A stretch of 64,000 nucleotides of DNA from an uncultured Ruminococcus sp. (GCA_947624255.1 CANQJO010000002.1:62001-126000); one strand, 5' to 3'; positions 54,401-63,715 are shown, numbered from the stretch's first letter. Notes: generated from the letters alone by a model not told the origin. Numbers and translations are program-made.

Positions 54401-56026
54401 CGTGCTTGTATCGGTAACGATCTCCTCACGTATCGCATCAAACGGAGGATTGGTTACCTGTGCGAAAAGCTGTCTGAAATAATTGAAAAGCGGTATATTC
54501 TGCTTATCGAGAGGGGGCAGGGGAATATCCGATCCCATTGATGCAATAGGCTCTGCACCCGTTTCAGCCATGGGAAGTATGCTGTCCTTTATGTCTTCAT
54601 AGGAGTATCCGAACGCTTTCTGGAGTTTTGTAAGCTCATCATGCGTATACGTTCTGACATTTTTATTCGGGATATGAAGATCCTGAAGCTTTACAAGATT
54701 TGCGTCAAGCCACTCGCCATAGGGTTTGCGTGAAGCGTAATATGTTTTGATCTCGTTATCATCAATTAGTTTTCCCAGTTTTGTATCTGCAAGAAGCATC
54801 TTTCCGGGACGAAGTCTGTCCTTGCGGATTATTTTCTCCGGAGGGATATCTATACAGCCTGTTTCTGATGAGAGTACAAGAAATCCATCGCTTGTGATGC
54901 AGTATCTTGAGGGGCGCAGTCCGTTTCTGTCAAGGACTGCTCCCATTACCTCGCCATCGGAAAAAAGTATAGAGGCAGGACCGTCCCACGGCTCCATCAT
55001 CGTTGCATAATACTGGTAGAAATCGTACTTCTCTTTGGAAATAGTACGGTTATTCTTCCACGGCTCAGGAATGGTTATCATCACTGCAAGCGGAAGCGGT
55101 ATACCTGCCATTACCATAAATTCAAGAGCATTGTCAAGCCTTGCGGAATCCGAACCCTGTACATTTATCGCCGGCAGGATATCATTCATATCATTTTTAA
55201 GGGCATCGCAATACATTGTCTCCTCACGGGCAAGCATTTTGTCAGCGTTTCCGGTGATAGTATTGATCTCTCCGTTGTGGACGATCATGCGGTTCGGATG
55301 AGCTTTCTGCCAGCTTGGAGTCGTATTCGTAGAGAATCTTGAATGCACCATTGCTATTGCCGATGTGAAATCCTCACGCTGGAGGTCGGTATAGAATTTT
55401 CTCAGCTCAGCAACAAGAAACATTCCTTTATACACAACAGTCCTGCTTGAGAGTGACACAACATATGTGTTGTCGTTGGACTGCTCAAAAACACGCCTTG
55501 CGATAAAAAGACGGCGGTCAAATTCAAGTCCCTTGGCGCAGTCATCGGGACGCTTTACAAAGCCCTGCATGATATACGGCATACTGTCAAGAGCCTTTTG
55601 TCCCAGCACTGACGGCGTAGAGGGAACTTCTCTCCAGCCGAGGAATTTCATGCCTTTTTTTGCAAGGATTATCTCAAACAGTTTCTTTGCATGATTTCTT
55701 TTAAGCTCGTTCTGAGGGAAGAAAAACATTCCCACGCCGAAATCTCCCTCTTCGCCGATAGAGATACCGAGCTTTTCTGTTTCCGACTTAAAGAAGTTAT
55801 AGGGCATCTGTACAAGTATGCCGACGCCGTCGCCTGTTTTTCCCTCGGCATCTTTTCCTGCACGGTGCTCTAATTTTTCAACGATCCTGAGAGCGTTTTC
55901 GACCACTTCTCTTGATCTTACGCCTTTAATGTTTACGACTGCACCTATTCCGCAGTTATCATGCTCAAATTCCGGACGGTAGAGTCCCTGCTTATCATAT
56001 GGAGCTTCTGTTCTGAAATTATCCAT
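51491..56026 (-). CDS. gltB: Glutamate synthase large subunit
   Basis: Converts glutamine and 2-oxoglutarate into two glutamates. The ATG at 56026 (MDNFRTEAPYDK) gives 1,511 residues, with a 24-residue propeptide before the nucleophile Cys25 (HDNCGIGAVV). An earlier in-frame ATG at 56125 lies upstream of the terminator hairpin and is not credible. Domains are in the usual order: class II amidotransferase (about 25-420), central domain, FMN/Fe-S synthase (SGYDGGTGAAPRSSI, CNLDTCPMGIATQN) and the C-terminal beta helix. The ribosome site is weak (AAAGG), and the leader carries an attenuator. Confidence 0.96.
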   Translation of the reverse strand: MDNFRTEAPYDKQGLYRPEFEHDNCGIGAVVNIKGVRSREVVENALRIVEKLEHRAGKDAEGKTGDGVGILVQMPYNFFKSETEKLGISIGEEGDFGVGMFFFPQNELKRNHAKKLFEIILAKKGMKFLGWREVPSTPSVLGQKALDSMPYIMQGFVKRPDDCAKGLEFDRRLFIARRVFEQSNDNTYVVSLSSRTVVYKGMFLVAELRKFYTDLQREDFTSAIAMVHSRFSTNTTPSWQKAHPNRMIVHNGEINTITGNADKMLAREETMYCDALKNDMNDILPAINVQGSDSARLDNALEFMVMAGIPLPLAVMITIPEPWKNNRTISKEKYDFYQYYATMMEPWDGPASILFSDGEVMGAVLDRNGLRPSRYCITSDGFLVLSSETGCIDIPPEKIIRKDRLRPGKMLLADTKLGKLIDDNEIKTYYASRKPYGEWLDANLVKLQDLHIPNKNVRTYTHDELTKLQKAFGYSYEDIKDSILPMAETGAEPIASMGSDIPLPPLDKQNIPLFNYFRQLFAQVTNPPFDAIREEIVTDTSTYIGEDGNILEEKPENCHVLKIENPILTETDMLKIKSMNIAGLKTAVIPITYYIGTSLEKAIDRLYIDADKAYRDGANILILSDREVDEYHAPIPSLLAVAALQQHLVSTKKRTAVAMILESAEPREVHHFAALLGYGACAVNPYLAQETIRDLIDSKMLDKDFYAAENDYNSAVLHGIIKIASKMGISTIQSYQGSKLFEAVGISHEVTDKYFRGTVSRIGGITLDDISRRTEALHNAAYDPLELAVSKEIKSCGSHKLRSGGNEHLYTPETIHLLQQAARTGDYNIYKKYSECLTKEDSTLTLRSLLDFRFDPDGGIPIDEVESVESICHRFKTGAMSYGSISQEAHECMAIAMNRIGGKSNSGEGGESPERLKSDRCSAIKQVASGRFGVTSEYLVSAKEIQIKMAQGAKPGEGGHLPSGKVYPWIAKTRHSTAGVGLISPPPHHDIYSIEDLAQLIYDLKNANDKARISVKLVSEAGVGTVAAGVAKAGAQVILISGYDGGTGAAPRSSIYNAGLPWELGLAEAHQTLILNGLRSRVMIETDGKLMTGRDVLVAALLGAEEFGFATAPLVTMGCVMMRVCNLDTCPMGIATQNPELRKRFAGKPEYIINFMHFVAQELREYMAKLGIRTVDELVGRTDLLYKKDSPEAEKIDFSEILAMTDRSEKQFFDKNDIYDFRLDETIDKKVLMKKLGSALRNKTKKTIDLNVSNTDRTFGTLFGAEITRLYGENTLDDDTFTVKCSGSGGQSFGAFIPKGLTLELSGDSNDYFGKGLSGGKLILYPPKGSAFNAEENIIVGNVALYGATSGKAFINGIAGERFCVRNSGAIAVCEGVGDHGCEYMTGGRAVILGKTGKNFAAGMSGGIAYVLDEDRDLYMKLNKSLVSLEGVTEKYDIQELRNIIQEHADATGSEKAKQILENFEEYLPGFKKIIPHDYAKIRSAVLVLEEKGMTSEQAEIEAFFTTRKEA

Positions 56027-56069
56027 TTTATTCAGCCTTTCCGTTTGTGATAGCGAGAGTGTCCCCCTC

Positions 56070-56115
56070 AAAAGAAAAAAGCGTCCATGACAGATAATCC
56101 CCCTGTCATGAACGC
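56070..56115 (-). terminator. Leader terminator (attenuator) of the gltB operon
   Basis: On the minus strand GCGTTCATGACAG pairs with CTGTCATGGACGC (13 bp, one G-U), then TTTTTTCTTT. It lies only about 8 bases past the predicted transcript start and 44 bases before gltB. An upstream GTGAACG-ATGG-CGTTCAT hairpin uses part of the same arm and could act as antiterminator. Confidence 0.85.
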
Positions 56116-56129
56116 CATCGTTCACTTTT

Positions 56130-56158
56130 ATTTTAACATATTATCTTTTCGATGTCAA
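56130..56158 (-). promoter_or_regulatory. Promoter of the gltB-gltD-glnA-ANTAR-purF-asnB operon
   Basis: TTGACA (56158-56153), 17-base spacer, TAAAAT (56135-56130) on the minus strand. The predicted start near 56123 is immediately ahead of the attenuator hairpin. Confidence 0.85.
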
Positions 56159-56238
56159 GTGCTAAAAGCAGATTTATATATTTAGCACAAATTTTATCTT
56201 CAAGAATTGCATTTGTTGTGAAACGTGTGATATTATCC

Positions 56239-56271
56239 CGAAAGCAAAGGGACGGTCTTGCGGATCGTCCC
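56239..56271 (-). terminator. glnN terminator
   Basis: GGGACGATC and GACCGTCCC arms (one mismatch) around five bases, followed by TTTGCTTT on the minus strand, 18 bases past the glnN stop. Confidence 0.7.
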
Positions 56272-56288
56272 TCTGTGAAAATATTTTA

Positions 56289-58379
56289 TCATACACCAAA
56301 CAGAAGCTTGTCGTATGTCGGGAAAGGCCAGTAGCTCTCAGCGGTGAGTGTCTCAGCCTTGTCGGCAGCAGCACGAAGTCTGTCCATAGCAGGAATAAGT
56401 GTATCACGGACAAACTCGGAAGCCGTAACGATCACTTCGATCTCTTTCAGCTCGTCAACTGCTTTTTCAAGAGCGCTTGTTGCAGCGTCCATTTCGTCCA
56501 CCAGTGCGGAAAGCTCGGTAACTATGCGAGTCTCATAAGCATTTGAAGCACCCGGAGCTGCGGCAGCCTTTGCAGAAATAGCAGATGCTGTATCAGCGGC
56601 ATATTTTGCAGCGGCAGGAATGATCTCTTTCTTAGCCATGTCGATCATTGTAACAGCTTCGATATTTACGGATTTGACGTAGTTGTCAAGCATGATATCA
56701 CGGCGTGAGCAGATCTCAGCTTCAGTGAATATTCCGTGAGATGTGAGCATATCCACATTCTTTTTGTCACAGATCTTAGGCATACAATCAGCAGTAGTCC
56801 TGAGATTTGACAGACCTCTTGATTCAGCCTCGGCGATCCATTTTTCATCGTAGCCGTTGCCGTTAAAGATGATCCTTTTGTGCTTTGTGATAGTCTCCTT
56901 AATGAGAGTGTGGAGACTTGCCTTGAAATCATCGGCTTTTTCAAGTACGTCCGCAAACTGTCTCAGACTTTCAGCAACAGCCGCATTCAGGTGGATATTT
57001 GCACATGAGATGCTGTTTGAAGAACCGAGCATACGGAACTCGAATTTATTACCTGTGAATGCAAAAGGTGATGTTCTGTTACGGTCGGTAGTATCCTTGC
57101 TGAACTGCGGGAGAACATCTACACCGAGCGTCATCTTCTCTTTTTTCGTACCATCGTAGGGAGTATCGTTCTCGATAGCCTCTAAAACAGCGGTAAGCTC
57201 ATCGCCGAGGAAAATAGAGATAACAGCAGGCGGAGCTTCATTTGCTCCAAGTCTGTGATCGTTTCCGGCAGTTGCAACAGAAAGTCTCAGCAGATCCTGA
57301 TAATCGTCAACAGCCTTGATAACTGCTGCAAGGAAAAGCAGGAACTGTGCATTTTCATAAGGAGTTTCACCGGGAGTGAGCAGATTTACACCCGTATCAG
57401 TCGAGATCGACCAGTTGTTGTGCTTTCCCGAGCCGTTTACGCCTGCAAACGGCTTTTCATGAAGAAGGCATACAAGTCCGTGACGAAGTGCGACTTTCTG
57501 CATTACTTCCATTGTAAGCTGGTTGTGATCGGCGGCAATATTGGTAGTTGAAAATATGGGAGCAAGCTCATGCTGTGCAGGAGCAACTTCATTATGCTTT
57601 GTCTTAGCGAGGATACCGAGTTTCCACAGCTCCTTGTCAAGATCAGCCATATACTCGGCAACTCTCGGCTTGATAGAGCCGAAGTAGTGATCTTCCATCT
57701 CCTGACCCTTAGGAGATCTTGCACCGAATAATGTACGTCCTGTCATGATGAGATCTTTTCTCTGTTTCCACAGCTCACGGTCAACAAGGAAATACTCCTG
57801 CTCAGGGCCGACAGATGTCTTTACGCAGCGGACTTTATCATTTCCGAAGAGTTTCAGTATTCTCAGTGCCTGACGGTTGAGAGCCTCCATGGAGCGCAGC
57901 AGGGGGACTTTTTTGTCAAGTGCTTCGCCGCCGTAGGAGCAGAATGCCGTAGGAATGTAAAGTGTGTTATCCTTTATGAACGCATAAGATGTAGGATCCC
58001 ATGCCGTATAGCCTCTCGCCTCAAAGGTAGCACGAAGACCGCCCGACGGGAATGAAGATGCATCAGGCTCACCCTTGACAAGCTCCTTGCCGGAGAATTC
58101 CATAATAACTCTTCCGTCAGGAGCAGGACTGATGAAACTGTCATGCTTTTCGGCGGTGATGCCGGTCATAGGCTGGAACCAGTGAGTATAGTGTGTTGCG
58201 CCCTTTGAAACTGCCCAGTCTTTCATTGCAGAGGCTACTGCATTTGCAACGGAAATATCGAGCGGTGTACCTCTGTCGATCGTTCTTTTCAGGCTTTTGT
58301 AGACTTTCTCGGAAAGAGTAGCCTTCATGATCCTGTCATCAAAGACCATGCTGCCGAAATAATCAGTAATCTTTTCCAT
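56289..58379 (-). CDS. glnN: Type III glutamine synthetase (GlnN)
   Basis: ATP-dependent amidation of glutamate by a large dodecameric enzyme. The 696-residue length is typical of GSIII. Signatures are THWFQPMTGITAEKHDSF, FPSGGLRATFEARGYTAWD, GPEQEYFLVDR, NEVAPAQHELAPIF (metal site), GVNGSGKHNNWSISTDTG and GNDHRLGANEAPPAV, all diagnostic for GlnN. It is the last gene of the amtB::glnB-pyrG-glnN unit, 24 bases after pyrG, and is followed by a terminator. It is probably the main ammonium-fixing enzyme. Confidence 0.97.
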   Translation of the reverse strand: MEKITDYFGSMVFDDRIMKATLSEKVYKSLKRTIDRGTPLDISVANAVASAMKDWAVSKGATHYTHWFQPMTGITAEKHDSFISPAPDGRVIMEFSGKELVKGEPDASSFPSGGLRATFEARGYTAWDPTSYAFIKDNTLYIPTAFCSYGGEALDKKVPLLRSMEALNRQALRILKLFGNDKVRCVKTSVGPEQEYFLVDRELWKQRKDLIMTGRTLFGARSPKGQEMEDHYFGSIKPRVAEYMADLDKELWKLGILAKTKHNEVAPAQHELAPIFSTTNIAADHNQLTMEVMQKVALRHGLVCLLHEKPFAGVNGSGKHNNWSISTDTGVNLLTPGETPYENAQFLLFLAAVIKAVDDYQDLLRLSVATAGNDHRLGANEAPPAVISIFLGDELTAVLEAIENDTPYDGTKKEKMTLGVDVLPQFSKDTTDRNRTSPFAFTGNKFEFRMLGSSNSISCANIHLNAAVAESLRQFADVLEKADDFKASLHTLIKETITKHKRIIFNGNGYDEKWIAEAESRGLSNLRTTADCMPKICDKKNVDMLTSHGIFTEAEICSRRDIMLDNYVKSVNIEAVTMIDMAKKEIIPAAAKYAADTASAISAKAAAAPGASNAYETRIVTELSALVDEMDAATSALEKAVDELKEIEVIVTASEFVRDTLIPAMDRLRAAADKAETLTAESYWPFPTYDKLLFGV

Positions 58380-58403
58380 AGTAAAAACCTCCGGTAAAAA
58401 TTT

Positions 58404-60023
<1,620 letters not shown>

Positions 60024-60043
60024 TTAATGGTAAAATTGCTGAA

Positions 60044-61822
60044 TCAGTCCTCCATATCCTGAAGTGCATCGTATCCCTCTTCACCGGTACGTATCTTGAT
60101 AACATTTTCAATATCGTAGATGAAGAGCTTACCGTCGCCGATATGTCCTGTATATAAAGCGGATTTTGCAGCGTCGATAACCTTGCCGACGGGAACTGCA
60201 CATACCGCTATTTCAGCCTTTACCTTGGGGAGGAGGTTGATCTCGATGGGAGCACCTCTGTAGTATTCTGTCTGACCTTTCTGCATTCCGCAGCCGAGTA
60301 CGTTTGTTACGGTAATGCCGGTCACATCAATATCTTCCATAGCCTCAATAAACGGCTGGAGCCTGCTCTGCTTGAAGATCGCAACTATTTTCGTCATCTT
60401 CGGTGAGCCGTCAGGTGAAGGAGCGGTATAGCTCTCTACCTTTACAGCCTTTTCAACAGGAACTTTCACAACGCTCTTAGCATCGTCCTTTGTGTAGCCT
60501 TTCATCATGGCATCGCCCATTGAAGGGGCAAAGTCTGCATAAGAGGAGATAAGTCCGTGCTCAGTGATATCAAGACCGAGGATCTCTTCCTGCTCAGAAG
60601 CTCTCAGACCGATAGTTTTCTTTATGATAAAGAATACGATAGCGATAGTGATCGCTGTCCATGAGCCGACTGCTGCAACACCGATAAGCTGTTTGCCGAG
60701 GAGCTCAAATCCGCCGCCGTAGAACAGACCTTCGCCGGCAATATTGCTTGCACCGCCGTCATGAGCGATAGCAAATCCGGGAGATGTCTCTGTAGCGAAA
60801 AGACCGACTGCAATAGTGCCCCACAGACCGTTCATCATATGAACAGCAACCGCACCGACAGGATCATCAACGTGGAGCACATAGTCAAGGAACCATACAC
60901 CAAAGCATACAAGAAGTCCCGAAACGATGCCGACCATGATAGCTCCGAAAGCATCCATTACATCACAGCCGGCAGTTATAGCGACAAGTCCGGCAAGTGA
61001 AGCGTTAAGACACATCGAAACATCAGGCTTTTTATATTTTATCCATGTAAAGATCATGCAGGTTACTGTTGCAACTGCCGGAGCTACGGTAGTTGTAAGG
61101 AAAATCGTTCCCATCATCTCAACAGATGAAGAAGCAGCAGGGTTGAAGCCGTACCAGCCGAACCAAAGGATAAAGCAGCCGAGTGCTCCGATAGTCAGGT
61201 TATGACCGGGGATAGCATTTACCTTGATCTCACCGTCTTTTGTCTTAGTGAATTTACCGATTCTCGGTCCGAGTATCGCTGCACCTACAAGAGCAGATAT
61301 ACCGCCTACCATATGGATCGCACATGAGCCTGAAAGATCGTGGAATCCGAGCTGATAGAGCCAGCCGTCAGAGCTCCAGATCCAGTGAGCCTCGATAGGA
61401 TATATCAAAGCACTGATAACTCCGGAATAAATGCAGTAAGATAAAAATTTGGTTCTTTCAGCCATTGCACCGGAAACGATCGTTGCAGTGGTAGCGCAGA
61501 ATACTAAGTTGAATACGAAGTTTGAAAAGTCAAAGTTGTCATAGGCAGTGAAAATATCGAATCCCGGCTTACCTATAAGACCGGCAGCGTCCTCGCCCAT
61601 AAGAAGACCTGCACCGATAAAAATGAACATGACTGTACCGATACAGAAGTCCATAAGGTTTTTCATTATAATGTTGCCGGCATTTTTTGCTCTTGTAAAG
61701 CCGGTCTCGACCATAGCGAATCCTGCCTGCATAAAAAATACGAGAGCGACCGCTATCAAAAACCATACACCGAAGACATTCCCGTTAATTGTATCGAGAG
61801 CTTGCTGAATTGTCTCATTCAT
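60044..61822 (-). CDS. AmtB ammonium channel fused to a P-II regulator
   Basis: 592 residues starting at the ATG at 61822 (MNETIQQAL) with GAGGAGG; the frame continues upstream only through the leader. Residues 1 to about 425 are an eleven-helix Amt channel with the twin-histidine motifs (GSCAIHMVGG, VAVHMMNGLWG). After a linker, a P-II (GlnB/GlnK) domain starts near residue 476 (MTKIVAIFKQSRLQPF). Its T-loop reads YYRGAPIEINLLPK; in P-II numbering residue 51, the uridylylated tyrosine of enterobacteria, is isoleucine. Control by uridylylation is therefore excluded, leaving effector binding. The usual separate glnK is replaced by fusion. Confidence 0.95.
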   Translation of the reverse strand: MNETIQQALDTINGNVFGVWFLIAVALVFFMQAGFAMVETGFTRAKNAGNIIMKNLMDFCIGTVMFIFIGAGLLMGEDAAGLIGKPGFDIFTAYDNFDFSNFVFNLVFCATTATIVSGAMAERTKFLSYCIYSGVISALIYPIEAHWIWSSDGWLYQLGFHDLSGSCAIHMVGGISALVGAAILGPRIGKFTKTKDGEIKVNAIPGHNLTIGALGCFILWFGWYGFNPAASSSVEMMGTIFLTTTVAPAVATVTCMIFTWIKYKKPDVSMCLNASLAGLVAITAGCDVMDAFGAIMVGIVSGLLVCFGVWFLDYVLHVDDPVGAVAVHMMNGLWGTIAVGLFATETSPGFAIAHDGGASNIAGEGLFYGGGFELLGKQLIGVAAVGSWTAITIAIVFFIIKKTIGLRASEQEEILGLDITEHGLISSYADFAPSMGDAMMKGYTKDDAKSVVKVPVEKAVKVESYTAPSPDGSPKMTKIVAIFKQSRLQPFIEAMEDIDVTGITVTNVLGCGMQKGQTEYYRGAPIEINLLPKVKAEIAVCAVPVGKVIDAAKSALYTGHIGDGKLFIYDIENVIKIRTGEEGYDALQDMED

Positions 61823-62025
61823 AATACATTCCTCCTCAGATGGATAGCTCCGGAGTTTCTGCTGTATACAGAGATCACAGAAAGCTATGAAGCTACAGCA
61901 AATACAGAAGGGTGTACGATGCTCCGTGTTCCGGAACATCATACACCCCGTTGTGCATGGATTTAAGCGCTTAAACATGAATAGAGAGCTACAGAAAACA
62001 CTTCCGCAGCTCCCTTGCTGTTTAC
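61823..62025 (-). other. Structured 5' leader of the amtB operon
   Basis: About 200 bases between the promoter and the AmtB start. Three stems can be drawn: 61986-62012 (11 bp, GAGCTGCGGAA against TTCTGTAGCTC), 61911-61947 (16 bp arms, GGTGTATGATGTTCCG, nearly perfect) and 61860-61900 (TGCTGTA/TACAGCA). A perfect 14-base palindrome TTTAAGCGCTTAAA lies at 61962-61975. No T-run follows any stem, so this is not a simple terminator. The class is unknown. Confidence 0.65.
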
Positions 62026-62031
62026 AATGCT

Positions 62032-62060
62032 ATTATATTCTCAAATCATGATTTTGTCAA
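62032..62060 (-). promoter_or_regulatory. Promoter of the amtB::glnB-pyrG-glnN operon
   Basis: Consensus TTGACA (62060-62055), 17-base spacer and consensus TATAAT (62037-62032) on the minus strand. This perfect promoter, followed by a long structured leader, suggests control after initiation. Confidence 0.9.
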
Positions 62061-62194
62061 GGGATTTTTTTAAGATTCGGCATTTATAATATTATTTTTC
62101 TGATTTCAACATTTTTTGAGTGCGTTTTTAACAAAACGTCAGGGAACAGCGATCTCGCATTCACAAAAATCGCTGATGAACGTCTAATCAAATG

Positions 62195-62213
62195 TTTAGA
62201 GTGAAATTAGTAT
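62195..62213 (+). repeat. Single arm of the palindromic repeat (copy 3)
   Basis: TTTAGAGTGAAATTAGTAT differs by one base from the complement of the left arm at 25253-25271. The partner arm is missing. The surrounding 62061-62344 holds no gene; other small hairpins include CAGCGAT/ATCGCTG near 62140-62175 and CCGTATG/CATACGG near 62239-62265. Confidence 0.6.
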
Positions 62214-62344
62214 CAGGTCTCATTGAAAACCAACGCATACCGTATGTCAGATCCTTTGGCATACGGCAGCGTTATTCTCCTCAGAGGGCTACGTTCCGCT
62301 TTTGGTGTCCGCCTTGACATACAAAATCTCCGTTCATAATTATT

Positions 62345-63043
62345 TCAGGAGCTGACCGATCCGTCAATAATGACGTAGAGGAAATTACCATTATGCGGAA
62401 TGGAGTCGTACTCTTCCTGAGTAAGAGCGACGACCTCTGTGCGTGCAAGATACATAGCGAGCGTCTCCTCCATTTTGTCAAGTCTTGCATTGGTTTCGTC
62501 AAGGTCAAATTCAGCCATTTTTTCATCCAGCATACTTAGATACTGTTTAGCAGTCTGCCGGAGCTCACTGATATACGGCGAAATATCAAGATTATCGATC
62601 TTATCCTGTATCTTTTCCATTGCCTCTGATGCCGCATTGTTGATCTCGCTTATGAGCTGTTCGGCAGTTTCCGGCAGAGGCTCATTTTTTCCGTTGAGTG
62701 CCGGGCTGACAAAGACGGGTTTCATCTGAAATTTGAGAATAAGCTCATCGTTTCGAGAGACTCTCATTTCAAGCTGCAGAAGACCTGCATTCACGGTAAA
62801 GCTGCTCATAACTTTCCAGTCAAGCTTTAGCTTTTCGCCTGAAATTACCGGTATAAGCGTCTGATTGACCTCCCACTTATCCTCAGTCAGACCGATTAGT
62901 GTGAAGCTGCAATCAGCGAGATCAATGCCGTTATAGAAGCGATCCAACACAAATGTTATCGTATCGGCACAGTGTTCTCCCTGAGTAAACAGGCGGCTGA
63001 ACGGATAGGTGGGAATATTTTTTCCGTTTGCGAAAATTTCCAT
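62345..63043 (-). CDS. Phage baseplate/fibre-like protein (BppU-like)
   Basis: 232 residues. The N-terminal half (about 1-115) is beta-rich and resembles the N-terminal domain of phage upper-baseplate proteins (FTQGEHCADTITFVLDRFYN). Next comes a long helical, coiled-coil-like stretch (about 120-205), and then a terminal VALTQEEYDSIPHNGNFLYV segment of the kind seen at the ends of phage fibre proteins. It stands alone between the amtB operon and the SCP2 gene, with a strong AAGGAGG site. Its upstream palindrome matches the one before the terminase operon. Confidence 0.7.
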   Translation of the reverse strand: MEIFANGKNIPTYPFSRLFTQGEHCADTITFVLDRFYNGIDLADCSFTLIGLTEDKWEVNQTLIPVISGEKLKLDWKVMSSFTVNAGLLQLEMRVSRNDELILKFQMKPVFVSPALNGKNEPLPETAEQLISEINNAASEAMEKIQDKIDNLDISPYISELRQTAKQYLSMLDEKMAEFDLDETNARLDKMEETLAMYLARTEVVALTQEEYDSIPHNGNFLYVIIDGSVSS

Positions 63044-63119
63044 GATCTACCTCCTTATTTTCACTGAATGGTTTGGAGGTTCCGCAGTCCCTCCCAATAA
63101 ACATTGAAAAAGAGAGGCA

Positions 63120-63141
63120 ATTCAACGTGAAAGCATTGAAT
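63120..63141. promoter_or_regulatory. Palindrome upstream of the fibre-like gene (copy 2 of 2)
   Basis: ATTCAACG and CATTGAAT arms around six bases. The single change from the perfect arm keeps a G-U pair when read as RNA on the minus strand. It lies 77 bases before the start codon, a similar distance to copy 1. The flanking AT-rich sequence contains a possible -10 box further upstream. Confidence 0.7.
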
Positions 63142-63209
63142 ATTGAGAAAAGTTTACAAAAAATTCATAATATAATGCGATTTTTGCAGAAAATAAAAGG
63201 AGCATAAGG

Positions 63210-63239
63210 TTGACAGAAATGTTCCTTTTGCTGTATAAT
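63210..63239 (+). promoter_or_regulatory. Promoter of the SCP2-domain gene
   Basis: TTGACA, 18-base spacer and TATAAT on the plus strand. The leader (about 63246-63361) holds a 9-bp hairpin ATTGATGAG/CTCATCAAT (63252-63286) and three copies of GGAATTTT (63269, 63321, 63351). Confidence 0.85.
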
Positions 63240-63361
63240 GTATTTGGAAATATTGATGAGAGATAGTGGGAATTTTGCTCATCAATGGCAGCTTCACGGC
63301 AAATACACAAATTATCTGTCGGAATTTTGCGGAGTAGTATGAGAAAGTGAGGAATTTTCAG

Positions 63362-63685
63362 ATGACTGTACAGGAGCTTATCGAAAAACTGAGGAAAAAG
63401 GCAGAGGACATTGACGTATCGGAAACTGATTTTCTTGCCGTTCAGGTGAATATCAAGGACGCTGATCCCGGAGTGTTCTACATCGAGATAAAGGATCGGA
63501 ATATCAATATTGAGCCGTATGAATACAACGACAGAAACTGTGCTGTCACAATGACTATGGCGAATTTCAACAAGCTCATAGACGGAAAGCTCGATCCCGT
63601 AGCAGCCTATACGCTGGGGAAACTGAAGGTTGACGGAGATATCGGCAAGGCTCTGGAATTCGCAAAGCTGGTAAAGAAAAAATAA
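63362..63685 (+). CDS. SCP2 sterol-binding domain protein
   Basis: 107 residues, starting with the ATG at 63362 (MTVQELIEKLRKKAED) after GAGGA; an in-frame GTG 15 bases upstream overlaps this site and is less likely. The single domain shows FYIEIKDRNINIEPYEYND, CAVTMTMANFNKLIDGKLDP and GKLKVDGDIGKALEFAKL, the SCP2-fold pattern. Bacterial members bind hydrophobic ligands, but their roles are largely unknown. It is monocistronic, with its own promoter and terminator. Confidence 0.88.
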   Translation: MTVQELIEKLRKKAEDIDVSETDFLAVQVNIKDADPGVFYIEIKDRNINIEPYEYNDRNCAVTMTMANFNKLIDGKLDPVAAYTLGKLKVDGDIGKALEFAKLVKKK

Positions 63686-63710
63686 AGGGAGGTCAAAACC
63701 TCCCTTTTTT
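63684..63710. terminator. Bidirectional terminator after the SCP2 gene
   Basis: AAAGGGAGG and CCTCCCTTT arms around six bases; T-runs on both strands. It overlaps the stop codon of the SCP2 gene and also closes the converging reductase gene. Confidence 0.88.
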
Positions 63711-63715
63711 GAACC

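Noticed and set aside
61823..61978. A 52-residue N-terminal extension of the AmtB fusion
   Set aside because: The extension translates the structured leader, is cysteine-rich and unlike Amt proteins, and the ATG at 61822 has an excellent ribosome site.
61860..62012. Glutamine riboswitch or canonical ANTAR hexaloop pair before amtB
   Set aside because: The conserved glutamine-riboswitch segments are absent, and the drawn loops have five or seven bases rather than the six expected for ANTAR sites.
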